NCBI GenBank assembly: GCA_937927625.1
Contig: CALBSD010000097.1
Location: forward strand, 1 to 64,000
Source: an uncultured Actinomycetes bacterium
Lineage (GTDB): Bacteria; Actinomycetota; Acidimicrobiia; Acidimicrobiales; Ilumatobacteraceae
Length of the DNA: 64,000 nt
Direction of reading: 5' to 3'
The notes below the pieces were generated by a model. The model saw nothing but the letters and a program-made list of their open reading frames with translations. It had not been told where the DNA came from and did no database searches. Shown here one piece after another: positions 1 to 9,198 of this stretch; position 1 is the stretch's first letter; every line of letters starts with the position of its first letter. A program made the translations under genes and the position numbers.

Positions 1-6
1 CACTAC

Positions 7-83
<77 letters not shown>

Positions 84-165
84 TCGTAGTTAGACCCTTA
101 CCGTACAAGGGCAATCGCACGCTTCCAACCTCCCCAGCCCTCGCCCAGGGCGTACTGTTGTAGCG

Positions 166-543
166 ATGTTCGCAAAAGGCAAGAAGACTCGTGAGGCCGT
201 TGAGGTCCTTCAAGCCGAGGTTTCTGCATTGCGTGATCAGGTGGCAGAACAAACAGCCCAATCTGCGGCTGAGCGTGAAGTTGCTCGCTCCATCGCCGAA
301 CGTATTGCAGGCTTAGAAACCCGCGTCTCCGGAATGGGCTCTGAACTCTCTCGTCAGCTGCATGAACTGGGAAGTGAAATCGAAGAGCTCAGTAAGCGCG
401 CCGAAGAAGCTGGCGTTGCTGAAGTTGTCGAATCATTGAAGAACGCACAGATGCGACTTGCAACCGAGCAAGCGCGTTACCAAATTACTTTCCGTCAAGA
501 CCTTGCGGCTTTGGCGAATCAGTTATTGCAACGCGCTCGCTAG
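166..543 (+). CDS. Small coiled-coil protein of unknown function
   Basis: This is a 125-residue, highly charged protein made almost wholly of Glu/Ala/Arg/Gln-rich heptads, predicted to be one long coiled coil from about residue 8 to 115. It has no signal peptide, membrane segment or catalytic motif. The only nearby upstream feature is the tRNA on the other strand, so it is probably monocistronic. Its last 21 bases overlap the 3' end of the convergent kinase-like gene. The function is not recognisable; a scaffold or cell-architecture role is only a guess from the coiled coil. Confidence 0.75.
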   Translation: MFAKGKKTREAVEVLQAEVSALRDQVAEQTAQSAAEREVARSIAERIAGLETRVSGMGSELSRQLHELGSEIEELSKRAEEAGVAEVVESLKNAQMRLATEQARYQITFRQDLAALANQLLQRAR

Positions 544-1065
544 CGCTCGTACCTCTCGTCGACTCTTCAATCGGATGAATCGAAGATGCTCGTATTCCAC
601 CGAAGTCATAGCTTCTTCATACCGATGTTGATATTCAGCATGTTGTGTCCATGACCAACGAATGACTGATTTCTCGGGGTTCCACGAGAACAGTCCTCGC
701 ATTGATTCGCGATTACCGTTCCACAATTTCTTTCGAAGAATTACTCTTCCAAGACTTCGTCGGATGATCTGCGCCATGACAAGGGGACGTGAGAGGTCGA
801 GCCAGATGACAGTGTCGGCATATTTCCACACCGGACCGTCCACTACTACGGCGCGATAATTTCCATCAACAACCCAACGATCTCCCATCACAATGTTGTG
901 CACAGATACGAGAAAATCCTCGGGCGCAAGCGACTCCCACCCTGCGAGATGAAACAGCCCGTCAAGCTCAGTGTGCGGAGCATCAAGAAGACGTGCGAGT
1001 TCACCCGCAAGGCGAGTTTTTCCTGAACCTGAATTCCCTACAACAGAAACTCGTTGCATTGGCAT
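523..1065 (-). CDS. P-loop kinase, adenylate-kinase/FlaR-like
   Basis: A protein of about 180 residues with a Walker A near the N-terminus (GNSGSGKT), followed by the LARxL helix and a TELDxLFH segment typical of the adenylate-kinase-like 'topology modulation' family. A later WxLDLSRP segment resembles its Walker-B-like strand. It probably phosphorylates a nucleotide or other small substrate; the actual substrate is unknown. The ATG at 1065 shares a base with the stop of the UPF0182 gene (TGATG), and a GTG one codon earlier (1068) is also possible. This points to translational coupling at the end of a DivIVA-UPF0182-kinase operon. Its 3' end overlaps the convergent coiled-coil gene by 21 bases. 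Confidence 0.75.
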   Translation of the reverse strand: MPMQRVSVVGNSGSGKTRLAGELARLLDAPHTELDGLFHLAGWESLAPEDFLVSVHNIVMGDRWVVDGNYRAVVVDGPVWKYADTVIWLDLSRPLVMAQIIRRSLGRVILRKKLWNGNRESMRGLFSWNPEKSVIRWSWTQHAEYQHRYEEAMTSVEYEHLRFIRLKSRREVRALASALQ

Positions 1066-3995
1066 CACTTAATGGCTGTTAAGGCCTTCTGCACCAACGC
1101 ACGTGCTTGCATCGTCTTTGTTTGATACGTGGCGAAGTCTGGTGGATTCTTGGCCAACGCTGCATCGGCTTCTGCGAACAAACGATCTGCTTGTTGCAAC
1201 ATCTGTTTCGCAGTCAAACCAGAACCTGAAGGAACAGTTGTTGTTGGTGAACCTGGAATTGTTGTTGTCGTTGGGCCGCCAGTGCTTCCACCAACGCGGT
1301 CGCCAAGATTCGTACTGAATCCAGGGAACAACTGCGCGATGACATCAGTGAGGCTGTTACCAATGACGGACTTGCCGTTATAGCTAGCCAAAACTTTGCG
1401 AACAAAGATCTGCTTTGCATCTGCACTGTCTGGCAACACGAACATCGGACGCAAGTAAATGAGTCCACGCCCAACTGGAACTAACTGCAAGTCTCCGTAC
1501 TTCACGCGTGATCCGCGCTGGTCCAACGGCGTAATCGTTTGAGAAATTGCAGGCTCGCTCTCGAACTCTGCAGCAACTGTTGCTGGTCCCGGTGGCAACG
1601 GAGTTTGCACATCAAACACCGTCAACTTGCCGTATGTCTTCGGATCGCTAGAGACCACCATCATCGAACGAAGTTCCTTACGACTGTCATCAGACGAGAA
1701 CGGAACGAACGGACGAATCATGGAGAACTCACCCACAGCCGACTGTGCACCTGGTGCATGGAAGATGGAGTAGTACGGACTAAAGCGTGTGCCCAGCGAA
1801 TCAGTGGCGTTGATGGAATCAACAGCACCAGCACCGGTTGTGACGCCCGAAGCAGATGAACTCGTTCCAGAGGTACTGGCCTCTGGCTCTGATGCTGGCG
1901 CCTGCGCCACGCTCCATGCTGCATCACGGTTGAAGAACAACGTGGCGTCATCGAACTGATAGCGGCCAAACAAGTTGGTCTGCACACGGAAGAGATCTTC
2001 GGGGTACCGGAAGTGTGCCGACAATGCTGCTGGCACTTCCTTCTTGCTGGTGAAGAGCTTGGGGAATGCGGCCTTCCACATGCGTGCGATGGGGTCCTTC
2101 GTATCCATGAGATACAGAGTGACCTTGCCGGAGTAGGCATCCACAACAGCCTTCACGCTGTTACGCACGTAGTTAAACGAATGATTCAGACCGCTGCTGG
2201 CACTCAACTGCGAGATGTTTGCAGTCTCTGCATATGGATAACGATTTGTTGTGGTGAATGCATCAATCACCCACTGCACTCCACCATCAACAACGACCGG
2301 ATATGGATCAGAGTCGAGATGAAGGAACGGTGCAATCTTCGCCACACGAGAACGAACATCACGCTGCAAGAGAATTTGGGAATCATTGGTAATCAAGTTT
2401 GAACCAAACAAGTTGAATTCGCCGAAGTTGATGGCGAGCGCCAACTTGCGAATCAAGCTATTAAAACGAACACCGCCAGTGCCGGCGTATGCCTTTGATT
2501 CAGTATTTGGGCATGCCTGTTCTTTTTGAGAAGTGTTCACAACGGCGTAGCCATCGAGCCTGTCACCAAAATAAATCTGCGGCTTCGTAACCTTGAGGTC
2601 TACATACGACGGACGGCCATCATCTGTAGCAACACTCGCGGGTGCCGCAATCACACCGCAGCCATGTGTGTACAAAAGGTGACGTGCCAACCATGTGCGG
2701 TTTGGAATACCTGCTGCATTGAGCTCACGAGATGCAACAAGTACCTGCTGCACACGACCATCAATTGAATAGCGATCAACGTCGAGGTCTGTCACGCCAT
2801 AGAACGATGAGAGACCTTGGTCGAGCGCAAAACGGTCTTTCATCTGCACGGGGTCAAGCTGGCGAACATCTCGCAATGCGGCATCGTTTGCCGTCACTTC
2901 ATCGGCCGTTACTTCACCAAAGGTGCTGGAGACTCGTTCGACTTTGTCAATGCCCATTGCGGCCTTGGTGGCTTCAATGTTGCTTTGGATGTACGGAATT
3001 TCGCGAGTGCTCACGTTTGGCTGAACAACGAATCGCTGAATGACTGCGGGATACACGGTGCCGGCGACGAGCGCTACGACAACCCACAAGCCAACTGCCA
3101 TGACAGGCAAGCGCCAGCCACGCTGACGGATGTTCCACAACAGAAGTGCTGTCACTGCGAGCGAAACAAGGATCATCAAGTTGAGCGCTGGCAACTGTGC
3201 CTTTACATCGGTGTACAACGCACCACGCACCACACCACGTTCTGATGACGTGAGGTCGTACTTCGACAACCAGTAGTTGGCGGCACGCAATAGAGCAGCG
3301 CCGGCGAGAAGAACAGACAAGTGCACCTTGGCCTGTGGCGTCACACGCTGCACGCGGTCTTGCGGACGAATGCTTCCGTTAATGAAGTGGAATGCGGTGA
3401 CGACGATGGTGGCGAGCACCAACATGCCGAATGTCCATGCAACTACAAACTGTGCGAATGGCAAGCGGAATACATAGAAGCCAACATTTGCCTTGAACAA
3501 TGGATCACCGACTGCGAATGCTTGACGGTTGCGGAACATCAACCAGTTCTGCCATTCGCCAGATGCTGGAACACCAAGCATGAGACCAATCACAAGTGCA
3601 ATGGCGATGCGTAATTTGCCACGGCTCTTTGCGGTCGCTTCGCGAATGCGCATCACTGTTTGATCTTCGGGAGTATTCGGCAAGGTCAACGGCGCAACCT
3701 TGTCGGCAATCAGCAAGTTCACAAGCACGAATGCAAAACAACCGAATGCAAAGATTGCGGCAAGTTCAAACTTGCTCCGCATGATTGCCCAATACACATC
3801 GCTGTGACCAACGCTGTCAAACCACAGTACGTTTACATAAAAAGACGAAAGACTTTTCGCTGAGAACGCCAAGAGCAATACAACGCCGATGATGGCGGAG
3901 ATGATGATTCGCCCTCGTGAAGGCTTCCCAAAATTGGGAACTCGAAACACTGGCCCTCCCGGGCCACGGGGGGGAAGATCAGAACTGTTACGCAC
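1065..3995 (-). CDS. UPF0182 family integral membrane protein
   Basis: A 976-residue protein of the UPF0182/COG1615 family, whose function is not established. The first roughly 320 residues hold about seven hydrophobic segments. A long extracytoplasmic region follows that contains family motifs such as the TREIPYIQ-type segment and the YPxVVDGGVQW stretch. A Pro/Thr/Ser linker near residue 900 (SPTTTVPSGSG) leads into a C-terminal helical segment. The GTG start at 3995 lies 11 bases after the stop of the DivIVA gene, with AGGA in between. Length and layout match actinobacterial homologues. It is probably cotranscribed with the genes on either side. Confidence 0.93.
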   Translation of the reverse strand: MRNSSDLPPRGPGGPVFRVPNFGKPSRGRIIISAIIGVVLLLAFSAKSLSSFYVNVLWFDSVGHSDVYWAIMRSKFELAAIFAFGCFAFVLVNLLIADKVAPLTLPNTPEDQTVMRIREATAKSRGKLRIAIALVIGLMLGVPASGEWQNWLMFRNRQAFAVGDPLFKANVGFYVFRLPFAQFVVAWTFGMLVLATIVVTAFHFINGSIRPQDRVQRVTPQAKVHLSVLLAGAALLRAANYWLSKYDLTSSERGVVRGALYTDVKAQLPALNLMILVSLAVTALLLWNIRQRGWRLPVMAVGLWVVVALVAGTVYPAVIQRFVVQPNVSTREIPYIQSNIEATKAAMGIDKVERVSSTFGEVTADEVTANDAALRDVRQLDPVQMKDRFALDQGLSSFYGVTDLDVDRYSIDGRVQQVLVASRELNAAGIPNRTWLARHLLYTHGCGVIAAPASVATDDGRPSYVDLKVTKPQIYFGDRLDGYAVVNTSQKEQACPNTESKAYAGTGGVRFNSLIRKLALAINFGEFNLFGSNLITNDSQILLQRDVRSRVAKIAPFLHLDSDPYPVVVDGGVQWVIDAFTTTNRYPYAETANISQLSASSGLNHSFNYVRNSVKAVVDAYSGKVTLYLMDTKDPIARMWKAAFPKLFTSKKEVPAALSAHFRYPEDLFRVQTNLFGRYQFDDATLFFNRDAAWSVAQAPASEPEASTSGTSSSASGVTTGAGAVDSINATDSLGTRFSPYYSIFHAPGAQSAVGEFSMIRPFVPFSSDDSRKELRSMMVVSSDPKTYGKLTVFDVQTPLPPGPATVAAEFESEPAISQTITPLDQRGSRVKYGDLQLVPVGRGLIYLRPMFVLPDSADAKQIFVRKVLASYNGKSVIGNSLTDVIAQLFPGFSTNLGDRVGGSTGGPTTTTIPGSPTTTVPSGSGLTAKQMLQQADRLFAEADAALAKNPPDFATYQTKTMQARALVQKALTAIK

Positions 3996-4006
3996 GCATC
4001 AGGACG

Positions 4007-5992
4007 CTAGTCCTGAACGGGGCAAACAAGACAGCGGCAACCAGGATGTGCTGGTGGTAATGCGTGCCCTGTCGGGAATTCCTCACCCTTTGCAACTGCG
4101 CCGGAGAGAGAATTGTCCTCACACTCACTGCAGCATTCAGAGGTTGGGTCGACCATCCAGCTGATGCGTGCATTTGGCTCAAGTGCCAAGAAGCCACCCT
4201 TGCTGTACGACGAGCATGCAATGTCGTCTACTTGCTGGTCGATGAGATCGGTCTTCCATTTGCGGTAGACGTCACGCATGAGGCTCGCGAGAATCTCACG
4301 GTCGCCTTCTGCTTCACCGATGGCAATACGGGTGTCCTCACGGAAGCCTGCAATCAGACCAGCAGTAATTGTGTCCTTCACGTGGGCAGAGATTGCCTTT
4401 TGTGTAACACGGCGACTAGATCCGCCTGAGGCCTTCACCGACTTCGCGCCTGCGCCGGCTGCCGACATGGTGTCCTCGGCGACGGAGACTGCGTAGCGAG
4501 TCGCATGTTCATCGATTGTTCCGAGAATCGCGTCCATCTCCAAGGATGAGCGCTTGCCACGAAGGTGTTCAAGAACATTGTTCTGCTCATCTGCAAGAAC
4601 ACGCTTCAACTTGCGAGCCATGGTGACAACCAGGCTGGACAAGGCCTCATCACGCTCTGCAAAGCGAGCGGGATCAGCAGCAATGATTTCCTGCTTTGGC
4701 TTCGACTTTTTCTTGCTGGCCTTCTCAGCCTCAGCAACTGGTTCAGCCGCTTCTACTTTTGCAGCCACGTCAGCCGTGCTGCCCGCGCGTAGTTTTGCGA
4801 AGATGTCATCAACACCCGATGGGGCTTTTGTTGGCCTCGCTTCCACCACAGGAACTTCTGACACTGCTGGTTCTTCGATTTCAACGACGATTTCTGGAGC
4901 AACTTCAGGAACATCGTTTCCACGACGTCCGCGGCCAAACAACGACACAACGTTTGTTTGCGTTGCATCTGACGGTGCAACTTCTACTTCAGGAATTTCA
5001 ACAGGTTCGTCTTCGTAACGCGACATGCCATGCACTGGATGATCTGCAGAGATCACCGCAGTTTCAATAATTTCTTCAACAGCTTCTGTAATGACATCTT
5101 CGATGACATCAACAATTTCTGGTTCTGAAACCTCGATGATTATTTCACCCGTGATGTCGTTATCCATATCGCCGGCAGTTTCAATAACTTGAGCAGTCTC
5201 GTGATCAAAAATCACAGTTGTTGTTACTGAGGCTTCAACTGTCTCAACAACTTCGGCCGTCTCATGATCGAACATCTTTGCGGTTGGATGCTCTGGATTG
5301 ACAATGGGGATAGGGCCAGTTGTTGGCGACAAATCCACAATGAATTCAGGCTCATCGTGCGCATCTTGCAAACCGTTGATGACGTCTTCACTTGCAAGTC
5401 GAGCACGTTCAAATGCATTCAGCAAACGATCGCGGCCATGCAACAGCTGTTCAATTTGTCCACGTGCTGCATCACGACGGCGTGACAATTCCGACAAAAC
5501 TTTTTCACGGTACGCACGGGCTTCGTTGACCATGTCACGACCCTGCTGCTTTGCCATTTCAATTTCAGCTTCGGCATCATGCGCTGCGTCTTCGTTAATG
5601 CGTGCGGCTTCGATCATGGCTGATTCACGAATACGCGCTGCATCTTCTGCTGCATCTTTTACGAGGCGAGTTGCAGACTCTTCTGCACGATCACGAATTT
5701 GTGTGCTGGCATCGCGTGCAGTCGAAAGAACTCGAGCTGCTTCTTCACCTAAGAGTGTCGTGACTGTCTCTTCGTCGAGGCGTCCAGGGGCAGACATGCC
5801 ACTGGTTTGCATCGTGCGCAATTCGTTCTCAAGGAACCTTTCACGCTCCTGGAGACGAGCAAGCTCCGCGGCAACCATGCGCAGAAAATCGCGCACTTCG
5901 CCTTGGTCGAAACCGCGACGGTTAGTGGGGAACGATGCCGAGCCCACCGCTGCCGGTGAGGATGGGTCGGGACGTGAGAAAGAAATAGCCAT
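4007..5992 (-). CDS. DivIVA-domain protein with MuF-like C-terminus
   Basis: A 661-residue protein in three parts. Residues ~20-70 form a DivIVA/Wag31-type N-terminus (FxTNRRGFDxGEVRDFLRMV followed by coiled coil to about residue 210). The middle (~220-440) is very acidic and repetitive in Glu/Val/Ile. The C-terminal ~200 residues are helical and end in a Cys-rich motif: W, CxxC, D, then PTGH and PPAHPGCRC. That final pattern is the signature of phage Mu F/SPP1 gp7 head-morphogenesis proteins. The N-terminus suggests a polar-growth or septum scaffold at the membrane. Start ATG 5992 has a good GGAGG site 5 bases upstream and a plausible promoter at 6034-6062. It is the first gene of the operon with UPF0182. 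Confidence 0.85.
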   Translation of the reverse strand: MAISFSRPDPSSPAAVGSASFPTNRRGFDQGEVRDFLRMVAAELARLQERERFLENELRTMQTSGMSAPGRLDEETVTTLLGEEAARVLSTARDASTQIRDRAEESATRLVKDAAEDAARIRESAMIEAARINEDAAHDAEAEIEMAKQQGRDMVNEARAYREKVLSELSRRRDAARGQIEQLLHGRDRLLNAFERARLASEDVINGLQDAHDEPEFIVDLSPTTGPIPIVNPEHPTAKMFDHETAEVVETVEASVTTTVIFDHETAQVIETAGDMDNDITGEIIIEVSEPEIVDVIEDVITEAVEEIIETAVISADHPVHGMSRYEDEPVEIPEVEVAPSDATQTNVVSLFGRGRRGNDVPEVAPEIVVEIEEPAVSEVPVVEARPTKAPSGVDDIFAKLRAGSTADVAAKVEAAEPVAEAEKASKKKSKPKQEIIAADPARFAERDEALSSLVVTMARKLKRVLADEQNNVLEHLRGKRSSLEMDAILGTIDEHATRYAVSVAEDTMSAAGAGAKSVKASGGSSRRVTQKAISAHVKDTITAGLIAGFREDTRIAIGEAEGDREILASLMRDVYRKWKTDLIDQQVDDIACSSYSKGGFLALEPNARISWMVDPTSECCSECEDNSLSGAVAKGEEFPTGHALPPAHPGCRCLVCPVQD

Positions 5993-6033
5993 GACCCCTC
6001 CACAGTACGGTGCCCTAGGGGGTCAAAAGTGGC

Positions 6034-6062
6034 ATTATCCACAGGCCAGCAGAATCGGGCAA
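6034..6062 (-). promoter_or_regulatory. Sigma-70 type promoter of the DivIVA operon
   Basis: On the minus strand a TTGCCC box (6057-6062) and a GATAAT box (6034-6039) are separated by exactly 17 bases, about 45 bases upstream of the DivIVA-type start codon. Four of six and five of six positions match the consensus. A GGAGG ribosome-binding site follows near the ATG at 5992. Confidence 0.6.
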
Positions 6063-6083
6063 GCCTTGTGCTGAAAGGGTGAA

Positions 6084-7250
6084 CTACTTTTTCAGGCTCT
6101 TCGGCAGCGGCGCGCCGCCGTTCTTTGCCAGTTGCTTCAACGCCTCATCCAACGTGGCCACCTGAACAATGCGCACCCCGGAACCAGCAGCGGCTCGAGC
6201 AGCCTTCATTTCATCAGAAGACTGACCCGCGGGAACCAGGAACAAGGACGCTCCGGAGTCCCTCACTGCAATGGCCTTTTGCTCGAGGGCACCGATAGCC
6301 CCCACATGCTGCAATTCATCCATGGTGCCGGTCGCAGCAACGCGACCCTTCCCCATCAGATTTCCCGGTGTGAGTTCATCAAGCAAAGCCAATGTGAAGG
6401 CAAGACCTGCAGAGGGGCCGCCGATATCGGTTGTGCTGATGTTCACCTCAAACGGCAGTCGTGTCACACGTGTGTCCGCTGGGATGAAACCGATGATGGC
6501 GCGTTCATCATCAGGGTTCGCCATCAAAGTGACCAGAACATTCTTCGGCTTGCGTGTGGCTGGATCATCTTCCGGAGCGAGATACGGCAACACGGTCAAC
6601 TTCACCACGTCGCCCACAGAGTGTTTCTTAATTTCCACTGCCAACTTCGACAGCGTTGGTGTGGCCACACCATCCATATGAGTGATTTGCTCCCCCACAT
6701 GAAGATTCACGCACGCTGAGTTCTCTGCGGGAGCACCTTGACACACCAATTCCTCAATGAGAATGGGCCCTTCTTCGAGTTTTGCGTCAAGGCCCAATTT
6801 GCTCATCGCGACGAATTCAGCAATTTGCTTTGCACCAGTCATCGCTTGGAAACCAAGACGGCGAGATGTTGTTGGAGTCTGCTGACCGAAGTGATCACGG
6901 TACGTATCGACACGGACATGTGGATCAATCCATCCGAGGATGGAGTCCAACACAGAAAGTTGTCCACCGAAAGCCGTGACAAATCGAATGCCGTTGTCAG
7001 CCACATAACGCTGTGGAACTGCTCCACCTTCATGAGCAGGCATGAATCCAATTCGCGGCGACACTTCCATGGCCTCACCTGGTGCAAGTTCCCACCGTTG
7101 GATGCGCACCGTTGCCATCACCAAAATCGTGAGCAAGATGACCCACGACACAGTGATCAAAGGCAGAGCAACACGCAAGGTGCGAATGTCCGCAGGTACT
7201 GATGGCGGCGGGAGGGGTACGCTTTCCTCGTTCATGAGTTCTTCGGTCAT
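6084..7250 (-). CDS. PDZ and Lon-type serine protease, YlbL family
   Basis: A protein of about 388 residues from ATG 7250. One transmembrane segment (roughly residues 25-48) anchors an extracytoplasmic PDZ-like region (~140-230) and a C-terminal Lon-type protease domain. The catalytic Ser lies in GGPSAGLAF and the catalytic Lys in EQKAIAV, which gives the Ser-Lys dyad of the family. It likely degrades or processes envelope proteins. The chosen start has AGGAG 10 bases upstream; the frame stays open to 7397 but that extension is poor in conserved features. Its 5' end overlaps the start proposed for the divergent small membrane protein, so one of the two starts may be too early. Confidence 0.88.
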   Translation of the reverse strand: MTEELMNEESVPLPPPSVPADIRTLRVALPLITVSWVILLTILVMATVRIQRWELAPGEAMEVSPRIGFMPAHEGGAVPQRYVADNGIRFVTAFGGQLSVLDSILGWIDPHVRVDTYRDHFGQQTPTTSRRLGFQAMTGAKQIAEFVAMSKLGLDAKLEEGPILIEELVCQGAPAENSACVNLHVGEQITHMDGVATPTLSKLAVEIKKHSVGDVVKLTVLPYLAPEDDPATRKPKNVLVTLMANPDDERAIIGFIPADTRVTRLPFEVNISTTDIGGPSAGLAFTLALLDELTPGNLMGKGRVAATGTMDELQHVGAIGALEQKAIAVRDSGASLFLVPAGQSSDEMKAARAAAGSGVRIVQVATLDEALKQLAKNGGAPLPKSLKK

Positions 7251-7557
7251 TTCTCTGTCACTCCTGTCGGTGTCGTCAACCGGTACTGCGGTGCGTGCCG
7301 TATGGGTAGTGGCGTTGGCATTGCTCGCATTATGGATTGTCGACCGCATGAAGCCTGCCACGCCGCGACGCCCTATTCCTGTGCGGGTCGACAACAAATT
7401 GACTCCCCTGTACCGCGAACCCGATCAACAGCAGCGCCGCAAGGCCATTCTGAATTTGTCGGCCGGTGCCCTCATTCTCGGTGCACTCATTGCATGCATC
7501 GTCGGTTTCATGCTCACCATTGCTCTTGAGCTGGTGGGCGGTCTTCTCAAGGCTTAA
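7234..7557 (+). CDS. Small two-helix membrane protein
   Basis: A protein of about 107 residues with two hydrophobic segments, near residues 20-36 and 75-100, separated by a basic Pro/Arg-rich loop (KPATPRRPIPVR). The family is not recognised. The start is uncertain: ATG 7234 retains the first membrane helix but overlaps the divergent YlbL gene by 17 bases, GTG 7291 would begin just before the helix, and ATG 7348 would lose it. The frame is open further upstream, which I regard as antisense to YlbL. The HEAT-repeat gene begins three bases after its stop, so the two are probably cotranscribed. Confidence 0.65.
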   Translation: MSSSVISLSLLSVSSTGTAVRAVWVVALALLALWIVDRMKPATPRRPIPVRVDNKLTPLYREPDQQQRRKAILNLSAGALILGALIACIVGFMLTIALELVGGLLKA

Positions 7558-7560
7558 GTC

Positions 7561-8151
7561 ATGTTGATTGACCAGCGATTCGCTGTTATCGAAGCTGGTT
7601 TCAACGGCGACATTGCAACAGCCACCGCAGGTCTCACATCTGCGGACGACGCAGTCCGTGCCAGCGCTATTCGTTCCTTGCATCGACTCAACGCATTGAC
7701 GTCAGAACATGTTGCACAAGGAATTGCAGACTCTTCCGCTGAAGTCCGACGCACCACCGTCGAATTCGCTGCGCCATTTCATGATGTTTCCATTCACCAC
7801 CTGATGAACGACTCTGATGTCTTTGTTTCGGAAATGACCGCCTGGTGCATCGGTGAGCGTGTCCCTGCAAGTGATGAAGAAGTCGAAGCATTAATTCTTC
7901 AGACAACGACACACGACGAAGCAATTGTTCGTGAAGCATGTGCAGCAGCACTCGGTTCGCTCGGCGATGAACGAGGACTACCGGCCATCCTTGCTGCGTG
8001 CGACGACAAGCCTGCAGTGCGGCGCCGTGCAGTGCTTGCCCTTGCTCCGTTTGAAGGCGACGAAGTTGATGCGGCCCTCACAAAGGCTTTGGAAGATCGC
8101 GACTGGCAAGTACGTCAGAACGCAGAAATCTTGTTGCACCCTCGCGACTAG
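7561..8151 (+). CDS. HEAT-repeat protein
   Basis: A 196-residue soluble protein made of consecutive HEAT/armadillo-like helical pairs. Successive units carry AVRASAIRSL, EVRRTTVEFA, IVREACAAAL, AVRRRAVLAL and QVRQNAEILL patterns spaced about 30 residues apart. Such proteins act as protein-binding scaffolds; nothing here suggests catalysis. It follows the small membrane protein by three bases, so a membrane-linked partner is possible. Its stop codon shares the four-base CTAG with the stop of the convergent tag gene. Confidence 0.82.
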   Translation: MLIDQRFAVIEAGFNGDIATATAGLTSADDAVRASAIRSLHRLNALTSEHVAQGIADSSAEVRRTTVEFAAPFHDVSIHHLMNDSDVFVSEMTAWCIGERVPASDEEVEALILQTTTHDEAIVREACAAALGSLGDERGLPAILAACDDKPAVRRRAVLALAPFEGDEVDAALTKALEDRDWQVRQNAEILLHPRD

Positions 8152-8789
8152 CGCCTCATTTTCTTCAGCGCTGCTACTCGTTTTGTTTCGCATTTGTCAT
8201 GCACGAAACATTCTTCAAGATGATCGTTAATCATCCCCATCGATTGCATAAATGAATACATCGTGGTGGGGCCGACAAATTTCCAACCGCGCTTTTTTAA
8301 ATCTTTGGACAACGCAATTGCCGAAGGTGACGTTGTTGACAATCCAGAAGGATGCGACGAATTTCCATCGCGACCTTTGGGTGCATCCGGCGCAAAACTC
8401 CAGAAATGCTTCGCTATTGAACCTGTGTCTTCGATGAGTTCTAATGCGCGAGCAGCATTGTTAATTGTTGCTTCAATTTTTCCACGATGACGAACAATTC
8501 CCGCATCACCCATCAACCGATTGATGTCTTTCTCCGTAAAACGCGCAACAGCATCCAAGTCAAAGTTGGCGAAAGCCATGCGAAAATTTTCACGCTTTCG
8601 AAGAATCGTTAACCAACTCAAACCTGATTGAAATCCTTCGAGACAGACCTTCTCGTACAAACGTTGATCATCAGTGACAGCAAAACCCCACTCGGTGTCG
8701 TGGTACTTCTGATACGGCACATCCTCGCCCGGCCACCAACAGCGCAACTCACCCTTTGATGTCGGACGCAACCATTCAAGAGAAGACAT
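8148..8789 (-). CDS. tag: DNA-3-methyladenine glycosylase I
   Basis: A 213-residue base-excision repair glycosylase that removes 3-methyladenine from alkylated DNA. Family marks run in order: the N-terminal Cys (LRCWWPG), YHDTEWG, LEGFQSGLSWLTILRKRENF, the FVGPTTMYSFMQSMGM segment, and a C-terminal His/Cys pair (NDHLEECFVHDKC) that with the N-terminal Cys and His would bind zinc. Length is slightly above the usual ~190 residues. Confidence in the family is high; adjacent genes give no further functional clue. Confidence 0.95.
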   Translation of the reverse strand: MSSLEWLRPTSKGELRCWWPGEDVPYQKYHDTEWGFAVTDDQRLYEKVCLEGFQSGLSWLTILRKRENFRMAFANFDLDAVARFTEKDINRLMGDAGIVRHRGKIEATINNAARALELIEDTGSIAKHFWSFAPDAPKGRDGNSSHPSGLSTTSPSAIALSKDLKKRGWKFVGPTTMYSFMQSMGMINDHLEECFVHDKCETKRVAALKKMRR

Positions 8790-8806
8790 GTTCTGAATCC
8801 GTTCTG

Positions 8807-9124
8807 TTATCTCTCGAAGTGATTCGAGTACGTCACGGAACCAACTTGAATCGAGTACGAGCTATAGAACTCTTCAATGCCTCGTGCTCGCGCGGCCACA
8901 TGTTCAGGATGATCGCGCCATGCATTGTGCGACTCTTGATTTGCGAACGTCACGATCGTCACTCGTTCGCCATCGGCAGATGCGAAGGTCTTGGAATCGA
9001 CGAAGCCTGGCATTGCTCGAGCAAGTTCGGCGATGTGTGGAGCCAGAGCGCCATATTCCTCCCCGGCTCCATCAACGAGTCGATTTCGAAAGATGGTGAT
9101 GATCTCAGGCTCGCGCGATGTCAT
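8807..9124 (-). CDS. Antibiotic-biosynthesis-monooxygenase-fold protein
   Basis: A protein of about 105 residues from ATG 9124 (the frame stays open to 9172). It has the ABM dimeric ferredoxin-like barrel pattern: IITIFRNRL in the first strand, a helix with MPGFVDSKTF, then ERVTIVTFAN and a WRDHPEHV helix. These small enzymes include heme- or quinone-acting monooxygenases, but sequence alone does not tell the substrate. It is divergent from the MFS gene at 9199 with about 75 bases between. Confidence 0.72.
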   Translation of the reverse strand: MTSREPEIITIFRNRLVDGAGEEYGALAPHIAELARAMPGFVDSKTFASADGERVTIVTFANQESHNAWRDHPEHVAARARGIEEFYSSYSIQVGSVTYSNHFER

Positions 9125-9198
9125 GGCTCCAGTGTTCCACGGCTCTCTAGGGTTTCTCCGAGTTATTTGCACTAGGCAAATAGGGCTACGGTGACCTC

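Noticed and set aside
1103..3863. Plus-strand frames of up to 142 codons over the UPF0182 gene
   Set aside because: Antisense to a clearly conserved gene, rich in Cys/His/Arg as expected of a shadow frame.
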